A stretch of DNA of 64,000 nucleotides, from contig NC_080560.1 of assembly GCF_030253575.1 (NCBI RefSeq), forward strand, positions 35,639,501 through 35,703,500. Reading direction: 5' to 3'. Positions 1 to 12,509 of this stretch are shown piece after piece. Within the stretch, counting starts at the first letter, position 1; each line of letters begins with the position of its first letter. A model generated the notes under the pieces. That model was not told the DNA's origin. It saw only the letters and a list, made by a program, of their open reading frames with translations, and did no database searches. The stretch is from Rhododendron vialii (lineage: Eukaryota; Streptophyta; Magnoliopsida; Ericales; Ericaceae). Made by a program: the position numbers and the translations under genes.

Positions 1-2232
1 CCCCACCCATGCTCATTCTATGGTGGAGCATGCCTCCACCACGTCCGTTCAGTACACATTGGCTTTCCTAGGCAGCTCTCACTGAGCAATGCCATTATCC
101 CTTCCAAGATAAGAAGCACCACTGTACAAGCCAAGGTTCAGAGCACAAGACCTCATAGGATTACCAGAAGGTGGGTGGCCCAGATCACGAGTTAAGAGAG
201 TCGGCCAAATTCCCTTAGGAGGGTACTGTCATGCTGATCATTGACCACGTTAGAGAGAGGGCTAGACACAGAAGAGAAGACCATCTTTGACTTAAGGCGC
301 AAGAAGCATGGGTACTTCTAAAAGGCTGTTGTACTTGTTATGTAACGGGTACCGGTATTTTTCATGGTACTTCTAAGTTCTGAATATGTACCAGGTACAC
401 GAAATTATGTACCAACATCTTTCTCTCTCACTTTTGTTGTAGTCCAGAAGTACCCCAATAAGCCATTCCCAACATAGAGATGAAGCTAAGTTGATAAGAC
501 TTCCTTTTCCCATGCTTAGCACTATTGTAAGATAATGATGGTGGTCCATAATATCTCCAGCATAATGGCATTAAAAGCTGATTTGTACTTTGACTTTAGT
601 GTTAAACTGTTATTTGTTATTGGATCCAAAATCGCCCACGTCATTCAGCTATTTCCTTTATTTGAGTGTAATCATTCCGTGTAATATATTGCTCTAAGAA
701 TACTACGTTCATTTTGTTATAGTAGTACCCCACGTGTACCCGTACTGACCATACATTTTTTAATGGCATTAAACGTGACTGTTTGGTATGGTACACATTC
801 TCATACCTATTACTGCTGGTCCTTCACAGAACTGCTGATCCGACTCTCAAGACTCAACTACCTACTTCCTGACATACGATAAGAGCATCCCATCGAGCAA
901 TGGAAAAAAGTAAAACAAAAGAGCATCTCTAGTGGGCTTCCCAAACCCTTTGTTTCGGGAGATTCCTACCTGACCCAATCCAGTTAGCAAAGCCACACCC
1001 ATTTTTCTCCTTCAATAGGCTCCTTGAATGCATTATTTGGCAACAAAAGACATTTTCAGATGCTAGATGGCTCCCAAGTCCCAACTATGGAAACCCCTGG
1101 AGAGGGCTCCTGACATAATCTCATTTCTATGTGTATACTTTGTACACTTTTTAACTACAGCACTGCAGCGCCCACTCTCAATGTATATTCACACCCCGTT
1201 ACAGTACAAAAATGGATCCCACTTTTCACACCATTCAACATATTATATGCATTTAAACTTAATTTTAGCCTCCCCCTTAGGGCTACTATGCAAACCCTGA
1301 AATGCACAGGTGAGAAAACTCTGGATGGTTAAACCAAGGGGGGTTGAATTACATGTCCGTGAGCATGGCGCATTGTGCTCAGTAAAAGGCGGCCACCATT
1401 GAATGACCCACCCACTAAAGAGGTTTTCGATGCATGTACGAGGATCTTTCTCTCTGCCACCCTTTTGCGCTAGCCGCTAGTTGACTTTAGACTCTAAAGT
1501 ACTACTGTCTCTATCCAATGTATCCATTAAGGGTTGCCTCAACTCTCACCTTCACCTCTGTCCAGCTAAATGCCTACAATCTTCACAAAGAGCATAACAT
1601 CGACAAACTCGCTCTATACCTCCTTATGCCAGCAAATCTAGGAGATTCTTTTTACTCTACGAAAAAGAGCAAGAGGAACATAAAAAAAAGTAAGTTCTAT
1701 CTAAAAGTCTACAGTAATATAGCTCAATAAGTAAGAAAAGAAAAGAATTACACCCAACAATAACAACCTATGTTATATGGACCCGGGTGCCAGTACATGC
1801 CTATCAGATTCATCTATTGTTAAAATGGTATTTACTAGTTGTCTTAGACCCTTTCTTGCACATATAGAATTTCTATGCATAGCTCATGTGAAAATTGAAT
1901 TAGAAAATTTGCTTGCTAAGTCATTGTCCAACTAAACATGTCAGATAAAGATCCCATACCCTTATTCGAGTGCTGAGTGTTCGAGCATGTAAAATAGATA
2001 GCAACCATAAATCAATACATGAGAAAGTTGAAACTCACTAAGGTAACCAGCGCTATTAAGAATAAGAGAGAGTGAAAGCGCTTCTAAAGACTATTCAAAG
2101 AATGACCAATAACAAGCCTGAATCTGACTTAAGTATTGACAGCAAATAAGCAGCGCAATGAAAGCCGTGACCAATGAGAATTTGAAACTAATCCAAATGT
2201 TCGGTGAATTGGCAATTTACAAAGAATATTAC
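1..2232. other. No recognised gene; probably downstream intron or flank of the XBAT-like gene
   Basis: I find no convincing coding exon here. The XBAT-like gene reads leftward on the minus strand, and its last exon that I can place ends at 2233 in phase 0, so this stretch should be intron or contain later exons I could not recognise. The short open frames lack splice-compatible boundaries or family motifs. Around 320-420 there are several near-repeats of GGTAC/GTACC, and 720-790 has similar text, which may be old repeat DNA. Confidence 0.4.
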
Positions 2233-4749
2233 CTGCAGAGTAGAATATATGGCAAGCTCCAACTTGAAAGGCTTTGCAAGATTACGGGATCCGCATGGTA
2301 AAACAGCCACCCATCTGCCAACGCAGAATAATAAATAGTAACAAATTATCAATATCCAGTGGTTTGTGAGAAATACTTGTTCTACAAGAGAACAAAATGC
2401 AACATGTTAGCATGTTTGTAGAATGCATCGATAAGAATCTAGCTGTATAACAAGCCGGAAAAGATATAAGAAATTGAACAAGCACGAAAAACTTTGCCCG
2501 ACACACCAGGCCCATGTGGCATGTCATCCATAACACATAGAATGCTTGCAATCAATTGAAGTGAATGAAAAAAAAAAAGTGCAACCGTGTGAGTACAACT
2601 TTAATGCAGCTAAATGCCCAAATACTAAGCTGTTGCCAAACATGTCATGCCAGTATTCTTTTATTCTCCCTTGTAGAGTAACTTCATATAAGGGGCATCA
2701 TACTCACACTCTTCTTGAAAGCAGTTGGGGAGCTAGTACTTCAAGAAAGCCAGGACCGTAAAGTTCTCGCAGCCAACCGGAGAACAAGCAGATATGACTC
2801 TAACAAACATTGAAAAGAAAAAAGTCAAAAGACAAAATCGCATTGAAGATGGGAAAAGAGAAAACACAGTATCCTTGCAACTTCACACCCGCCCAAAACA
2901 TTGTGAATACCTCAATTGCACGTACAACATTGGTGCACCCTTTAGCTCTTGCAACATCAAGTGGAGTTTGGCAATCATCATTCATCAGTAATGTGTTTGC
3001 TGAAATTTACATAAAGTTAAACAGTTAAACTAGTTCAGATAGTGGAGGAGGATTGTTTGTTGTAGCGAAAAACTCAAGCAGTAACCAAGTCGCTGTCTGA
3101 AATCTTTGACCATCAAGATAACATACACACCTCCATGTGAAAGAAGTAACTTAACAGTTTGTTCAAGGCCTCGTTTAGCTGCATGATGCAATGGAGTCCC
3201 AGCATTTCGACCTATAAGAACATAATAAACTCTTACAAATGGTAAAAGCTTGCAATGGCTTGCTTTACAAAATAAGCATGACAATAAAACGCAGAAAATT
3301 CAAACACAAACCAGATTCATCACAAGTGTCAGCACTTCTGATTGCTATTGTAATATCCACAATACAATTCAGTCAATGTCTTCCACTATAAAAAAGTTGG
3401 GCCAATAGACATCATAGACTAAGGTTCATCTTCATTATGCAATTCTTACTGATATGGCAGCTCAAAAATTTTAGACTAATCTTTGTACCACAGTTCAAAA
3501 GTATGGCAATCAACATCACCAACTCCTTAGATAACCCGGTTAAAATTCTTCCTTACTTATCACCAACTTTTAAGCAGCGTTTTGGGTCACTAGCCTGATA
3601 TTCAAAAGAATTTTTCAATCTGGAAATGCTCATTCTGACATATAATTTGCCTTAACATGACAGAATGTTCTTTACAAGTGGAATCCTCAAGCAATTCGAC
3701 TAAATGGCCATTCGGCTATGGTTTGCTTTAAAATGACAAGAATACACATTGCAAACAGAATCATTCACCAGGTGAATGGCCATTCCACCGAAAAATCATG
3801 TCATTACTTCCTCACATGTCGCAGTGGCTCCTTACATTCTAGGTAACACCTGAGTAAAACTTGGGAATAGAACACCGAGTATGCTAGAAGCTCAGATGCA
3901 TTTTCTTTTATTTTCAACTCAATTGTAGACAACCAAACAAAACAATCGGGGAGACAATGATTACATGCATATAACCTATAATAAGTATAAAAAGCATATT
4001 TTCCAATTTTCAGAGACAAATTGTAGACACATACCGGGACGATACGCATTTACATTAGCACCCAGTTCAATCAAAGCTTTAGCAACATTGTACAGCTCCG
4101 AATTCATGCTAGCCAAAATCAATGGAGTCTTCCCTTCTCTATCAATCCACTGCGCGCGCACGCACACACACACACAAAAACCACATCAAAAATAATTCCA
4201 CCTAATTCCAATCAAACAATCCATTTCAGCAGCCAATAACTTTGTGCACTAACCGCGAAGGGTTTGGCCAAGTGGGACAGCAACTAAAGGGCTTACCCCC
4301 ATGAGGTCGCAAGGTCAAATCTCACGAAGACCAAAAATTTTGAATCGGTACGACCCTGAGATTAGTCGGGGTGTGCGCGAGCTGGCCCAGAAATCCGGTT
4401 ATAAAAAGAAAAAACTTTGTGCACGAAGTTATTCACCCAAAAAAGTGATCAAAAGAAGGTGAAAAACAAACATATTTTCTTGAATGTGCTCATTTGACAA
4501 TAACTTTACAAAAAGAATCCAAAATAAAGATGTCGACTTTATTAGTGTGTGGGAAACTAGTTGGAAAGCTATAATTTTCTGGTTTCCTTCATACACACAA
4601 ACATACATATGTTAAAACAAACATATACACACACACAGATGGGGTACCTCGAGACCTGCGCCCTGGGCGCGAAGAGCTTTGATTCCCTCCACGTTACCAT
4701 AACTGACTTGCTGGTACAACAATTCCTCTCTGGATTGTTGTTGCCCCAT
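2233..4749 (-). CDS. XBAT35: XBAT34/35-like ankyrin-repeat RING-type E3 ubiquitin ligase, 5' half (six exons, 3' part not seen)
   Basis: Minus-strand exons: 4648-4749, 4035-4149, 3131-3211, 2911-2999, 2708-2799 and 2233-2314. All have GT donors and AG acceptors, and the phases join into one 187-codon frame. The start is the ATG at 4747-4749; the product begins MGQQQS, a plausible N-myristoylation context. Three ankyrin units follow: about residues 37-70 (REGKTPLILAS, ELGANVNAY), 75-105 (AGTPLHHAAKRG, VKLLLSHGAN) and 106-129 (DDCQTPLDVARAKG, VVRAIE). Next come SHICLFSGWLRELYGPGFLE and VWVAVLPCGSRN, segments characteristic of Arabidopsis XBAT34/XBAT35. In that family a C-terminal RING finger recruits the E2 and ubiquitinates substrates; XBAT35 is linked to ethylene and defence responses. 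The RING exon is not visible, so the gene either continues beyond position 1 with a long intron or is truncated. Intron 1 hosts a SINE. Confidence 0.88.
4250..4412 (+). mobile_element. tRNA-derived SINE (Au-like) in XBAT-like intron 1
   Basis: A pol-III A-box-like stretch (GTTTGGCCAAGTGGG) and a B-box-like stretch (GGTCAAATCTC) near the left end are followed by the tail block GATTAGTCGGGGTGTGCGCG and an A-rich end (TTATAAAAAGAAAA). The same 12-bp sequence AACTTTGTGCAC flanks it at 4238-4249 and 4413-4424, a target site duplication. The body matches the Au-type plant SINE pattern as I remember it. It lies antisense to the host gene. Confidence 0.8.
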
Positions 4750-5053
4750 CTGAAAAGAAATCAACTACAGGGTTTCTGGAGATGATTACAGATCAAGACG
4801 GGTAGATGGGCTGTCCTCGAGAAAATTGGGGGAATTTTCTGTAGGGTTATGGATTTCAGGAATGATGTTATATGATGGATTATGAGGAATGTTTTAGGGC
4901 CTGGGGGTGGAAAGTGGGATTAATGGAAAATTGGAGGAGTTGGTTTTTGTGGCTGGAGGTTACAGTTGGCAGGAGGGGGGAATTATTGGGTGGTGCTAGC
5001 GGACCGCGAGGTGTTGTTCCAATCATATCCTCAACTGCACATCATTAAATATG

Positions 5054-5443
5054 CAGCAATGCTACACACACAGCAAAAGTACACAGATTTTGTGCACAGA
5101 TTTTTTGTGGGGCCCACTACGGGTCCCACAAAAATAATCCGAGCCGTTCATTAAATGTAAAACATTTTTTCAAGGGCTCCCGCGAAAATCAGCTCAATCC
5201 GATACTCATAGGTGCTCGATTCAATCATTTAACTTTTCATTCGAATTTCAGGATAATGAAAAGTTAGCTGATTGAATCGACCAATTATAGGTGTTGGATT
5301 AAGCTGATTTTTTGCGAAGGCCCTTGAAAATATGTTTTACATTTAATGAACTACTTGGATTATTTGTGTGGGACCCGTAGTGGGCCCCACAAAAAATCTG
5401 TGCACAAAATCTGTGCACTTTTGCTGTGTGTGTAACATTTCTG
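5054..5443. mobile_element. Mutator-type MITE, 390 bp, long terminal inverted repeats
   Basis: The ends CAGCAATGCTACACACACAGC and CAGAAATGTTACACACACAGC (right end reverse complemented) face each other. The inverted arms extend over about 160 bp and include AGATTTTGTGCACAGATTTT and the GTGGGGCCCACTACGGGTCC block. Flanking 9-bp repeats TTAAATATG (5045-5053) and TTAAACATG (5444-5452) differ at one base. A 9-bp duplication is typical of the Mutator superfamily. No coding capacity. Confidence 0.8.
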
Positions 5444-5473
5444 TTAAACATGTAGGTCCAACGTGGAAAATAG

Positions 5474-5856
5474 GAGCAATGTACAGCAGAAGTGAGCACA
5501 GACAGCGAGTACAACGCGCGTTTGGGCTCGTCTCAGGTCTAAAAAAAATAATCAGAGCCGTTCATTTTGTTCAATATATTTTTCTTAAGGTCTCCGTAAA
5601 AAATCAGCTGCATCCGATATCGATAAAAGCATTTACGAAGCATCCAAAATTGCTTATAAAAATTTCTAAAGCTATTTTTGACCCTTCGTAAACGACCTTA
5701 TCGATGTCGGATGAGGTTGATTTTTTACGGAGACCTTAAGAAAAATATATTAAACAAAATGAGCGGTTTCGATTATTTTTGTTGGACCCAAAACGGGCCC
5801 AAACGCAGGCTGTACGTGCTATTTGTGTCACTTCTGCTGTACTTGCAACATTTCTG
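5474..5856. mobile_element. Second, related Mutator-type MITE, 383 bp
   Basis: The element starts GAGCAATGTACAGCAGAAG and ends in CATTTCTG, with inverted arms sharing AGCAGAAGTGA and the stretch TAAGGTCTCCGTAAAAAATC with its complement. The 9-bp flanks are GGAAAATAG (5465-5473) and GGAAAATAA (5857-5865). Internal text such as ATAATC.GAGCCGTTCATT is shared with the element 30 bp to the left, so both belong to one family but are not simple duplicates. Confidence 0.78.
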
Positions 5857-5889
5857 GGAAAATAACATATGGCTCATGGGCTCCCTCAG

Positions 5890-5994
5890 AATCACACGTA
5901 AACACCTACACACACATAATAGGGGTGAGACCTATATACACTAGACCTCTAGTATGTGTAGGTCTCACCTAATGTGTAGGTGTTTGTGTGTGAT
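5890..5994. repeat. Short hairpin-forming inverted repeat
   Basis: The left arm (ATCACACGTAAACACCTACA...GGGTGAGACCTA) pairs with the right arm (TAGGTCTCACCTAATGTGTA...GTGTGTGAT) around a small centre near 5938-5950. It looks like a mini-MITE, but I could not define a target duplication. Confidence 0.6.
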
Positions 5995-6142
5995 TATGAC
6001 ATTCTTGTTCCGTCTGTACCGTGGAGTTGGCCAATTGAGGATCTCTACCGAGTTTATTTTCATGATCACAATCGTTCAAGTTGTAGACGTCATCAAGAAC
6101 AATAATCATACCAAAAATTATGTTAAGTATAGAATTGAGCTT

Positions 6143-6555
6143 GCAATTAGGGAGGAAGTTGCACCATGTGCAGTTGGCTATGTTTCAGCCTTTTTTCGAA
6201 CTTAACTCAACAATTGATTCTATTCATATTTTGGATTTTGTTGAAACACTTAATTGTGATTTAAAATCATGTTAATCGTTTGTCAAAGAAAGAATATGTA
6301 ATTGAAAAAAAAAATAACTCAAAAATTGGATATTGTTGGGTTTCGATCCAGTGTGTAGAGAACCCAATTTTGATTTGTTTTTGTTTTTCGATCACATATT
6401 TATTGATATTCGATTACCGTGATTTAAAATCACAATCAAGTATTTTGACGAGATCTACAACATGAACTTGATCGATTGTTGAGTCAAATCCGATAATGCC
6501 AAGAAAATAGTTAAGTAGCCAACTGCATATGGGGTGCAGTTTCCTCCTTAACTGC
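6143..6555. mobile_element. MITE-like inverted repeat, about 413 bp
   Basis: The left end GCAATTAGGGAGGAAGTTGC matches the reverse complement of the right end, GCAGTTAAGGAGGAAACTGC. The match continues through GTGCAGTTGGCTA and into AT-rich arms (GTGATTTAAAATCA on both sides, AACTCAACAATTGAT against its complement). The target duplication is unclear, so the superfamily is open. Confidence 0.65.
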
Positions 6556-6691
6556 CAATATGCTCAATCCATATCTTATTCACATAATCCTACACTTCCG
6601 CTCCCAATTTTTGCATATGCTTTCACGCATTCAATTTTTATTCTTGCAAAATTTTAATAGGTTAAGATGTGTTTTAAAGGCGGATAAAAAA

Positions 6692-6845
6692 AACAGATGT
6701 GTTTCAAAGACAATTTTATTCTCACTTTTTCGCTTCACAAATTATGTGACTTAGATTCGTACAAGTCCAACAGATGTGTTTCAAAGACAATTTTATTCTC
6801 ACTTTTTCGCTTCACAAATTATGTGACTTAGATTCGTACAAGTCC
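6692..6845. repeat. Tandem duplication, 77-bp unit, two identical copies
   Basis: The block beginning ACAGATGTGTTTCAAAGAC and ending in GATTCGTACAAGTCC occurs at about 6692-6768 and again at 6769-6845 with no difference I can see, implying a very recent duplication or an assembly duplication. Confidence 0.85.
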
Positions 6846-7016
6846 TACTACTACATGAATGTGTAATTTAGAAATGGAGTTGGAGTAGCACGTTGTGGTG
6901 TTCAAGGAAGACTGAATAAATACTCATAAATAACTCATATGGATGGATGAAATCAAAATGAAAGATATGGGCAACTGTGCAATTACTGCAATGCAGTTGG
7001 GAAAATCAAACGCGGA

Positions 7017-7047
<31 letters not shown>

Positions 7048-9481
7048 TCTCCCCTCCCTTTCTTAGCACAGAAGGAAAATTCAAATCAACCAAAGATTTT
7101 CATTAAAAAGAATTTATCAATTATTACTTTATTAGGGCCGCGTTATTGACGTCAGGTCAATTCAACTTGACAATTACGGAGTAACTAGATACAGATACTC
7201 CTAGATCTGATATATAGTATTAATCGAACTGTAGTTGTCAGTATAAACTGTACACACGAAATCAAGATGTGGAATAATTTCCAAGGATTTTTTATTTTTA
7301 TTTTTTGTCTTTATTGAAAGAAATTCGCATTTTTTAGTTTTGCGTCATTATTTTGTAGATTATTAATTCATCTTAAGGAGATAAATATAAATAGTCAAAA
7401 CTAATATTCAAAACCAAGTCTCTTTAATAGAGATTAAAAAAAAAATACAAAACATACTGATTTTTTTGATTATTTTTGTCTTTTTAAGTTTTGAACATTT
7501 TATGTTTCTCTAGTCAAGACGAATTAATAATCGACAAAAATTGACGCGAAACTAATAAATATAAAAAAAAAACGTATAATAGATAAACAAATAATCCTCG
7601 AGAATTGTTTAGCCAAAACAGGCCGTACATAATTTTCCGGTCAAATGAAACCCAACTTAAACTAATTAAACAACGTAATACACGTTCAGATTTATAGTTC
7701 ATCTGTGTGAGAGAAGGAGTTCCCACTATATGCTAATGCAGTGGAATGTTTCGGCAGATTCGCTAAGATCTCATCTTTAAACCATTACTAGATGCATGGC
7801 TACGTGCAAAGCACGTCCGTCATGCCCGTTGTGGAGATCTTTTTTCGGGTCTTCCAAATATTATGTATGTAGTCATCATAGTAGAAGTTATATGCATTGG
7901 TTTGACCAAGTGTTTGGTCATAGCAAAAGTTACATGTAGAAGTCATGGTTTAGATATATTCCTGTCTTTGGTAACTAATTACACGACTTTGGCAAAAGGC
8001 ATAGAATTAAAGTCGAGTTCATGCAAATTAGACAAAGCGGAAGTCTTTTGATTGGGAATTCTTCATGCCAGAAGCTTGCAAAGCTCTGGAGGTTATGGAA
8101 GCTGACTATTTGTTCTTGCTGCGGTTGTTGGAAGTTTCTTCAGTTGCCGGAGTATGATTTGTTGGCTTGCTGGCTGCTAGTGTGTTGAAAAAAAAACAAA
8201 AACTGTCTGTTAAATAAAATTTTACAATTTGTTTTTATCAAATCTACTTTTCCAATTGGTAAAAATAAGTCTACTTGACTCAAAATAAGTGAGGTTGGAA
8301 AGGGGGAATTTTTATATGTAATTCACTATACCTCATTCTATCATGTGTTTGGACAGACGATTGCCGATTTGAGGTATCGATGAAACGAACATAGAAACTA
8401 TACGGGGTTCATTGTCATTTCTCATACTTACTCCTAGAAAGGGCTAGCTCCTGCAAATTAAACAAAGCGAACATGTCAATACAGCTACAAATTATAAAAT
8501 AGCCGATCGGTGCAGCATTCTAACAAAAGAATCAGAATATCCATATAAATATATCATCAGAATACCCACTACGTTGGAAAAGGTGAATAGAAGAGTGATA
8601 ATGGCCATGGGCAAGGGCAACAGGTAGTCAATTGTTAAGCAGAAACTCGACATTAATGCCTTGCACTTTGTTCTGAACAATCTTTTACTTATTAATTGCT
8701 AGGTTTATGTTCTCCAAAAGTTGAATCATATCCACTGACTCTAATCTTCTGTTATTCATCATCCAAATATACCAAGGAAGAAATCACAATCAACTCTATT
8801 GACGATTTCACAAGTCACTTAATAGTGTGGTCAATTTATATCCCACATGCATATATGCATATTCCAAGGGCAGCATTGAAAAAGCATTAAGCAACAAAGA
8901 TAAAACTTAAAACAAAGATTTTCATTGCTACAGGTTTTTGTGTGTACGAAGGTGTCGGAGTGCTTGATGAACATCTTATGACAGTGGGCCAAGTGAACTA
9001 TCAACTCGAGTATACTAGAAAAAGTACTGTTAGCACTTTTATCGATCAAAAAATGCTAGAATTGAAAGAAAAGTATCAACCCACAGAAATTTACAATTTC
9101 AAAACGTAATGTTGCGAGCATTCATTCCATACTTTTCTGGCCGCAAGACAAACACAACCCCTTAAAATATATTGACGTTTTTTAAAATGCAAAGGTGACA
9201 TAGCTCAGTAAAAAAACTGCATACAGATTCACAACATGTTTTGCCAGAGATAATTTAAATAAAATAAAACAGCCAAAGGAATAGGGAAGCTTCTTTACAG
9301 AGTGGTCGATCTTGACATCGTACTTCAATACACGATAACATAACATCCAGCCTCTGATGTAGGGAGATTGGCAATTTTTTGAGTTTTATTTTGCCTGCAT
9401 TGACTACACACCTGCAATAGTTCTAAGTGAGATAAAGATGGTAAGCTAAGTAGTTTCTTCTACAGGTAATAGAGCAGTTAC
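6846..9481. other. AT-rich spacer, no gene recognised
   Basis: A (CT)n microsatellite lies at 7017-7051. Open frames here are short and lack start context, splice logic or recognisable motifs. A minus-strand open stretch near 8935-9049 has an acceptor-like CTAG upstream, but no domain was recognised and the opposite strand is open there too. Confidence 0.4.
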
Positions 9482-11076
9482 CATGTCGGCAGTGTAGCTG
9501 CTTCTAGTATAGGTGGGTTGAAGATGAAACTTGATGAGTTGTGTGAGGCAAGCGCTCTTGAGTACAGCTCTAGAAGAAGAAAAATAAACAGGACATAATA
9601 AGATCTAGACATAGATGAGATTTAAGTCAAATATGTACACAAGCAATTCAAAATAAGGCACATGTAAGTGTACTCATGTCCAATACATCGAAGAAAGAGA
9701 CTATTGCAATGAAAAATGGAAACTTTTTTAGACCACTATCAGGAGATACGTCTTGGAGGTGGTATACAACTTGGCTAGTCACTGACCTAGGCCAATTTCC
9801 TGCTACATAAAACATGTATCAAAGGAAAGAAAAACACAAGATTGTGACAGGTATATATGAGGTGAAGGTCAGTCAATGTGAAACGTCATGCTGTGCCTTT
9901 AGGTATGGGCACAAGATTGAGAGCTTTTTTATTATTCGTCAGCTTATAATCCTCGAGGTTAAAGTTGAGAGCCCTACAAATTAAGGGAAGTGTCATTGTT
10001 TCACATAATCCTACAGAAGAGTCATTTTGTTTCACTATGACTTATGATTGAAAGATACACTATCTGCTGTTAGGTGCCTAAGAACAGGGAATCATCACAA
10101 TAGTAGAAGAAGTAATTTAGCAGTTGATAGTGCAGAAGTTTGGGGTAAGTTATAAATTAGCTGGTCTTGCTAAGGAAATTGCTAAGGTTTTTGGAGACAT
10201 TTGGGAAGGAGCAGGGCTTTGAGTTTTGATTCTTGCTACAGATTAGACAGAAGCAACAGTTAAAATACCAACTGCAATAAAATGGAACAAAACATGACAG
10301 AATTCTATCGTTACCGAGCATAACAAAACACTAAAAGAAAATAATGGTATTAAAAAGGAAAGAACAAATAAATCAATCCGACCTTACAAAGGTCTAAATG
10401 CAAAATCTTCTTTTTTGCCCTTTTCCATACACAGTGACCCAACGGCTTTTTTACCCAAACCTTCTCATCCGAAACAGGAAAAACCCGAGGAAAAATTAGG
10501 ATGGAGAAAACCATGGAGAGCAACACATACCAATTAATATCCTCTGATGTAGGAGCAATCAGGTATTGATTGGTACTAAAAACTTCAAAACCTTCATGTT
10601 TCTAATAATCCACACCTGGAAAAATCCAAAAGTACGAAATAATTAATAACGATCAAAGAAACATATCAGAGGCTTTGTCTCTCCCTTGTTATGTGTCAGT
10701 TGATTTCTTTTACTTATATTATTCGTATTCGTTGGATCTATAAAGTTATGCACAATAGAAGAACCACAAACAGTAAAAGAAAAGTGGGGAAAAAGTAATT
10801 GGGAAATATAACCTTTCTTCATTGTCGTCGCTGTTCGGATCAGATCGCATGCCGTGAGACTCCTCAATAGCAAAGAGAGGCCCAAAAAGTTATTCTTTAG
10901 AGAAAAATAAACACAAAAAACCAGCAGAACCTTCGATCGACAACCAATAAATCCTAAAAAAAAATTGCAGCCATAATAGCCAAACCAAACAACATGCAAA
11001 CCACAACAAAGAACATAAATTAGAAAAAGCCAACCAAGAACGGAGCCAAACCTTTTTCAGGAGGAGCACGAGCCAT
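9482..11076 (-). other. Unassigned exon-like segments; possible unidentified gene
   Basis: Several minus-strand pieces look like exons: 11052-11076 (ATG then ARAPPEK, donor GTTTGG), about 10804-10858 (reads ESHGMRSDPNSDDNEE, donor GGTTATAT) and 9482-9569 (acceptor TCTTCTTCTAG, donor GTAACTG, two open frames). The phases of the first two do not join as drawn, and I recognise no family. It may be a real short-exon gene with my boundaries wrong, or chance. Confidence 0.2.
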
Positions 11077-11345
11077 AGATTTGAGCGTTGGATGGAAAGA
11101 TCTGCTCTGCAGGAACCGATGGAACCCCAAAAGGGACAGGAGAGGAGAAAACCACAGGGTAGATTAAACAAAATCAATCTATTAAACTGAAAATAACCCA
11201 TCTGTGCAAATTGAACATGTAATTACGTCGAAACTTGCGAAAACTTAGTATAGTTAAACAAAATCACCTGTCCTTTGCCTTTTCATTGCCGTCCTCTTCG
11301 TCTGCTTTGTCATCGTCGTCGTTATCATCACTGTCTTCATCGTCC

Positions 11346-11381
<36 letters not shown>

Positions 11382-12388
11382 TCTCTAAACCCAAGGAAGA
11401 AAAGAAGAGTGGGAGGCGGAAGAAAAGAAAAAGGGGAGGCGGAGCAAACAAAGTCATATAGTTAAAAAGACGAAATTACCTTGTGAAACAAAACCAATGG
11501 CTTCTCAATTGAAGGGCAAAATTGTCCAAATTAGAAAAATTGGCTAGCGTTTCAATTGCAAAACTGATTCTTCTCGAGGAGAGTTAGGATAAAGTGAGTA
11601 GACAATTAATTCAGTAAAATAATTAAATTGATGATCAGCCTCAGAGCATCTGCATTAAGCTCGCCTCTCCCCTTGTGTCGCTAGACTAGTGATTGAAATA
11701 GACAAAACCCAGGGCATCAATCTCGCTACTGATTGGACCAAATCAATTCTTGCTGCAGTCACTCTCTTGAAGAAGAGAGGCACTATTCATTGGTTACCTA
11801 ATATTTTATTATTTTTTACACCTAATCTATTCGAAACATTAACACCTCTCTCTTGGGTTGTATTATTTTTCATGTACTTTTAAGTAGGGGGGAAATACTT
11901 AATTGAGAAGAAAGTGAGAGTAAAGAGTCTGATGCAGTAAACATTTTAAAAGTGGATAGCCAAAATAATAAAGTGACTTTTAAGGTGTAAATTGGTCCAA
12001 AGGCTGGTGGCCGGTGCGGATGCATAGTCGGACAATACTTGTTATTGTTGTTTTAAAATGTTCGGTGCAAAAACCTGTTTCTGTCATTTCCAAGCTTCTG
12101 TAAATCCCATCCGACGGGGGTGAGAGCCGTCCGAACGGCCTCGGCCTAGTTCGTGAGATGTTGAGATTCTGTGAATCTCCGGTACGCGGAAAACGTATTT
12201 AAAGATTTTGAAATACTCCATTTTTAGGGCTAGAAAATCATAGGGCTTTTTAAATCTAGGTCCATAAACTAGAAAATAATTCCATGTCAAAAAGAAAAAC
12301 TAGAAAATAATTCTCACCAGGTCTCCTCTATTGATGAAATACTGAAATACTATAAAAATGCCTAAAATCCTAAAGCTTAAAAGTGCCT
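11077..12388. other. Spacer with CT microsatellite, no gene recognised
   Basis: A (CT)n tract lies at about 11346-11377 inside a pyrimidine-rich stretch that creates low-complexity Ser/Leu or Arg/Glu open frames on both strands. The rest is AT-rich with no motif I can name. Confidence 0.4.
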
Positions 12389-12479
12389 AACCCCTAGGGC
12401 ACCCTATGAAAGTGCCTAAACCATATGGTAGCTTATAAAAATGCTTAAACCCCTAGGGTATCCTATGAATGTGTTTAAA
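12389..12479. repeat. Degenerate short tandem repeat, about 29-bp unit
   Basis: The motif GTGCCTAAACCCCTAGGG...CCTATGAAA recurs about three times with substitutions (GTGCCTAACCCCTAGGGCA, GTGCCTAAACCATATGGTA, ATGCTTAAACCCCTAGGGT). Confidence 0.6.
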
Positions 12480-12509
12480 CAGCTAAAATCTTATTCTTGA
12501 GGGAAAAAG

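Noticed and set aside
11235-11465. Ser-rich and Arg/Glu-rich open frames on both strands
   Set aside because: Translation of a CT/GA microsatellite region.
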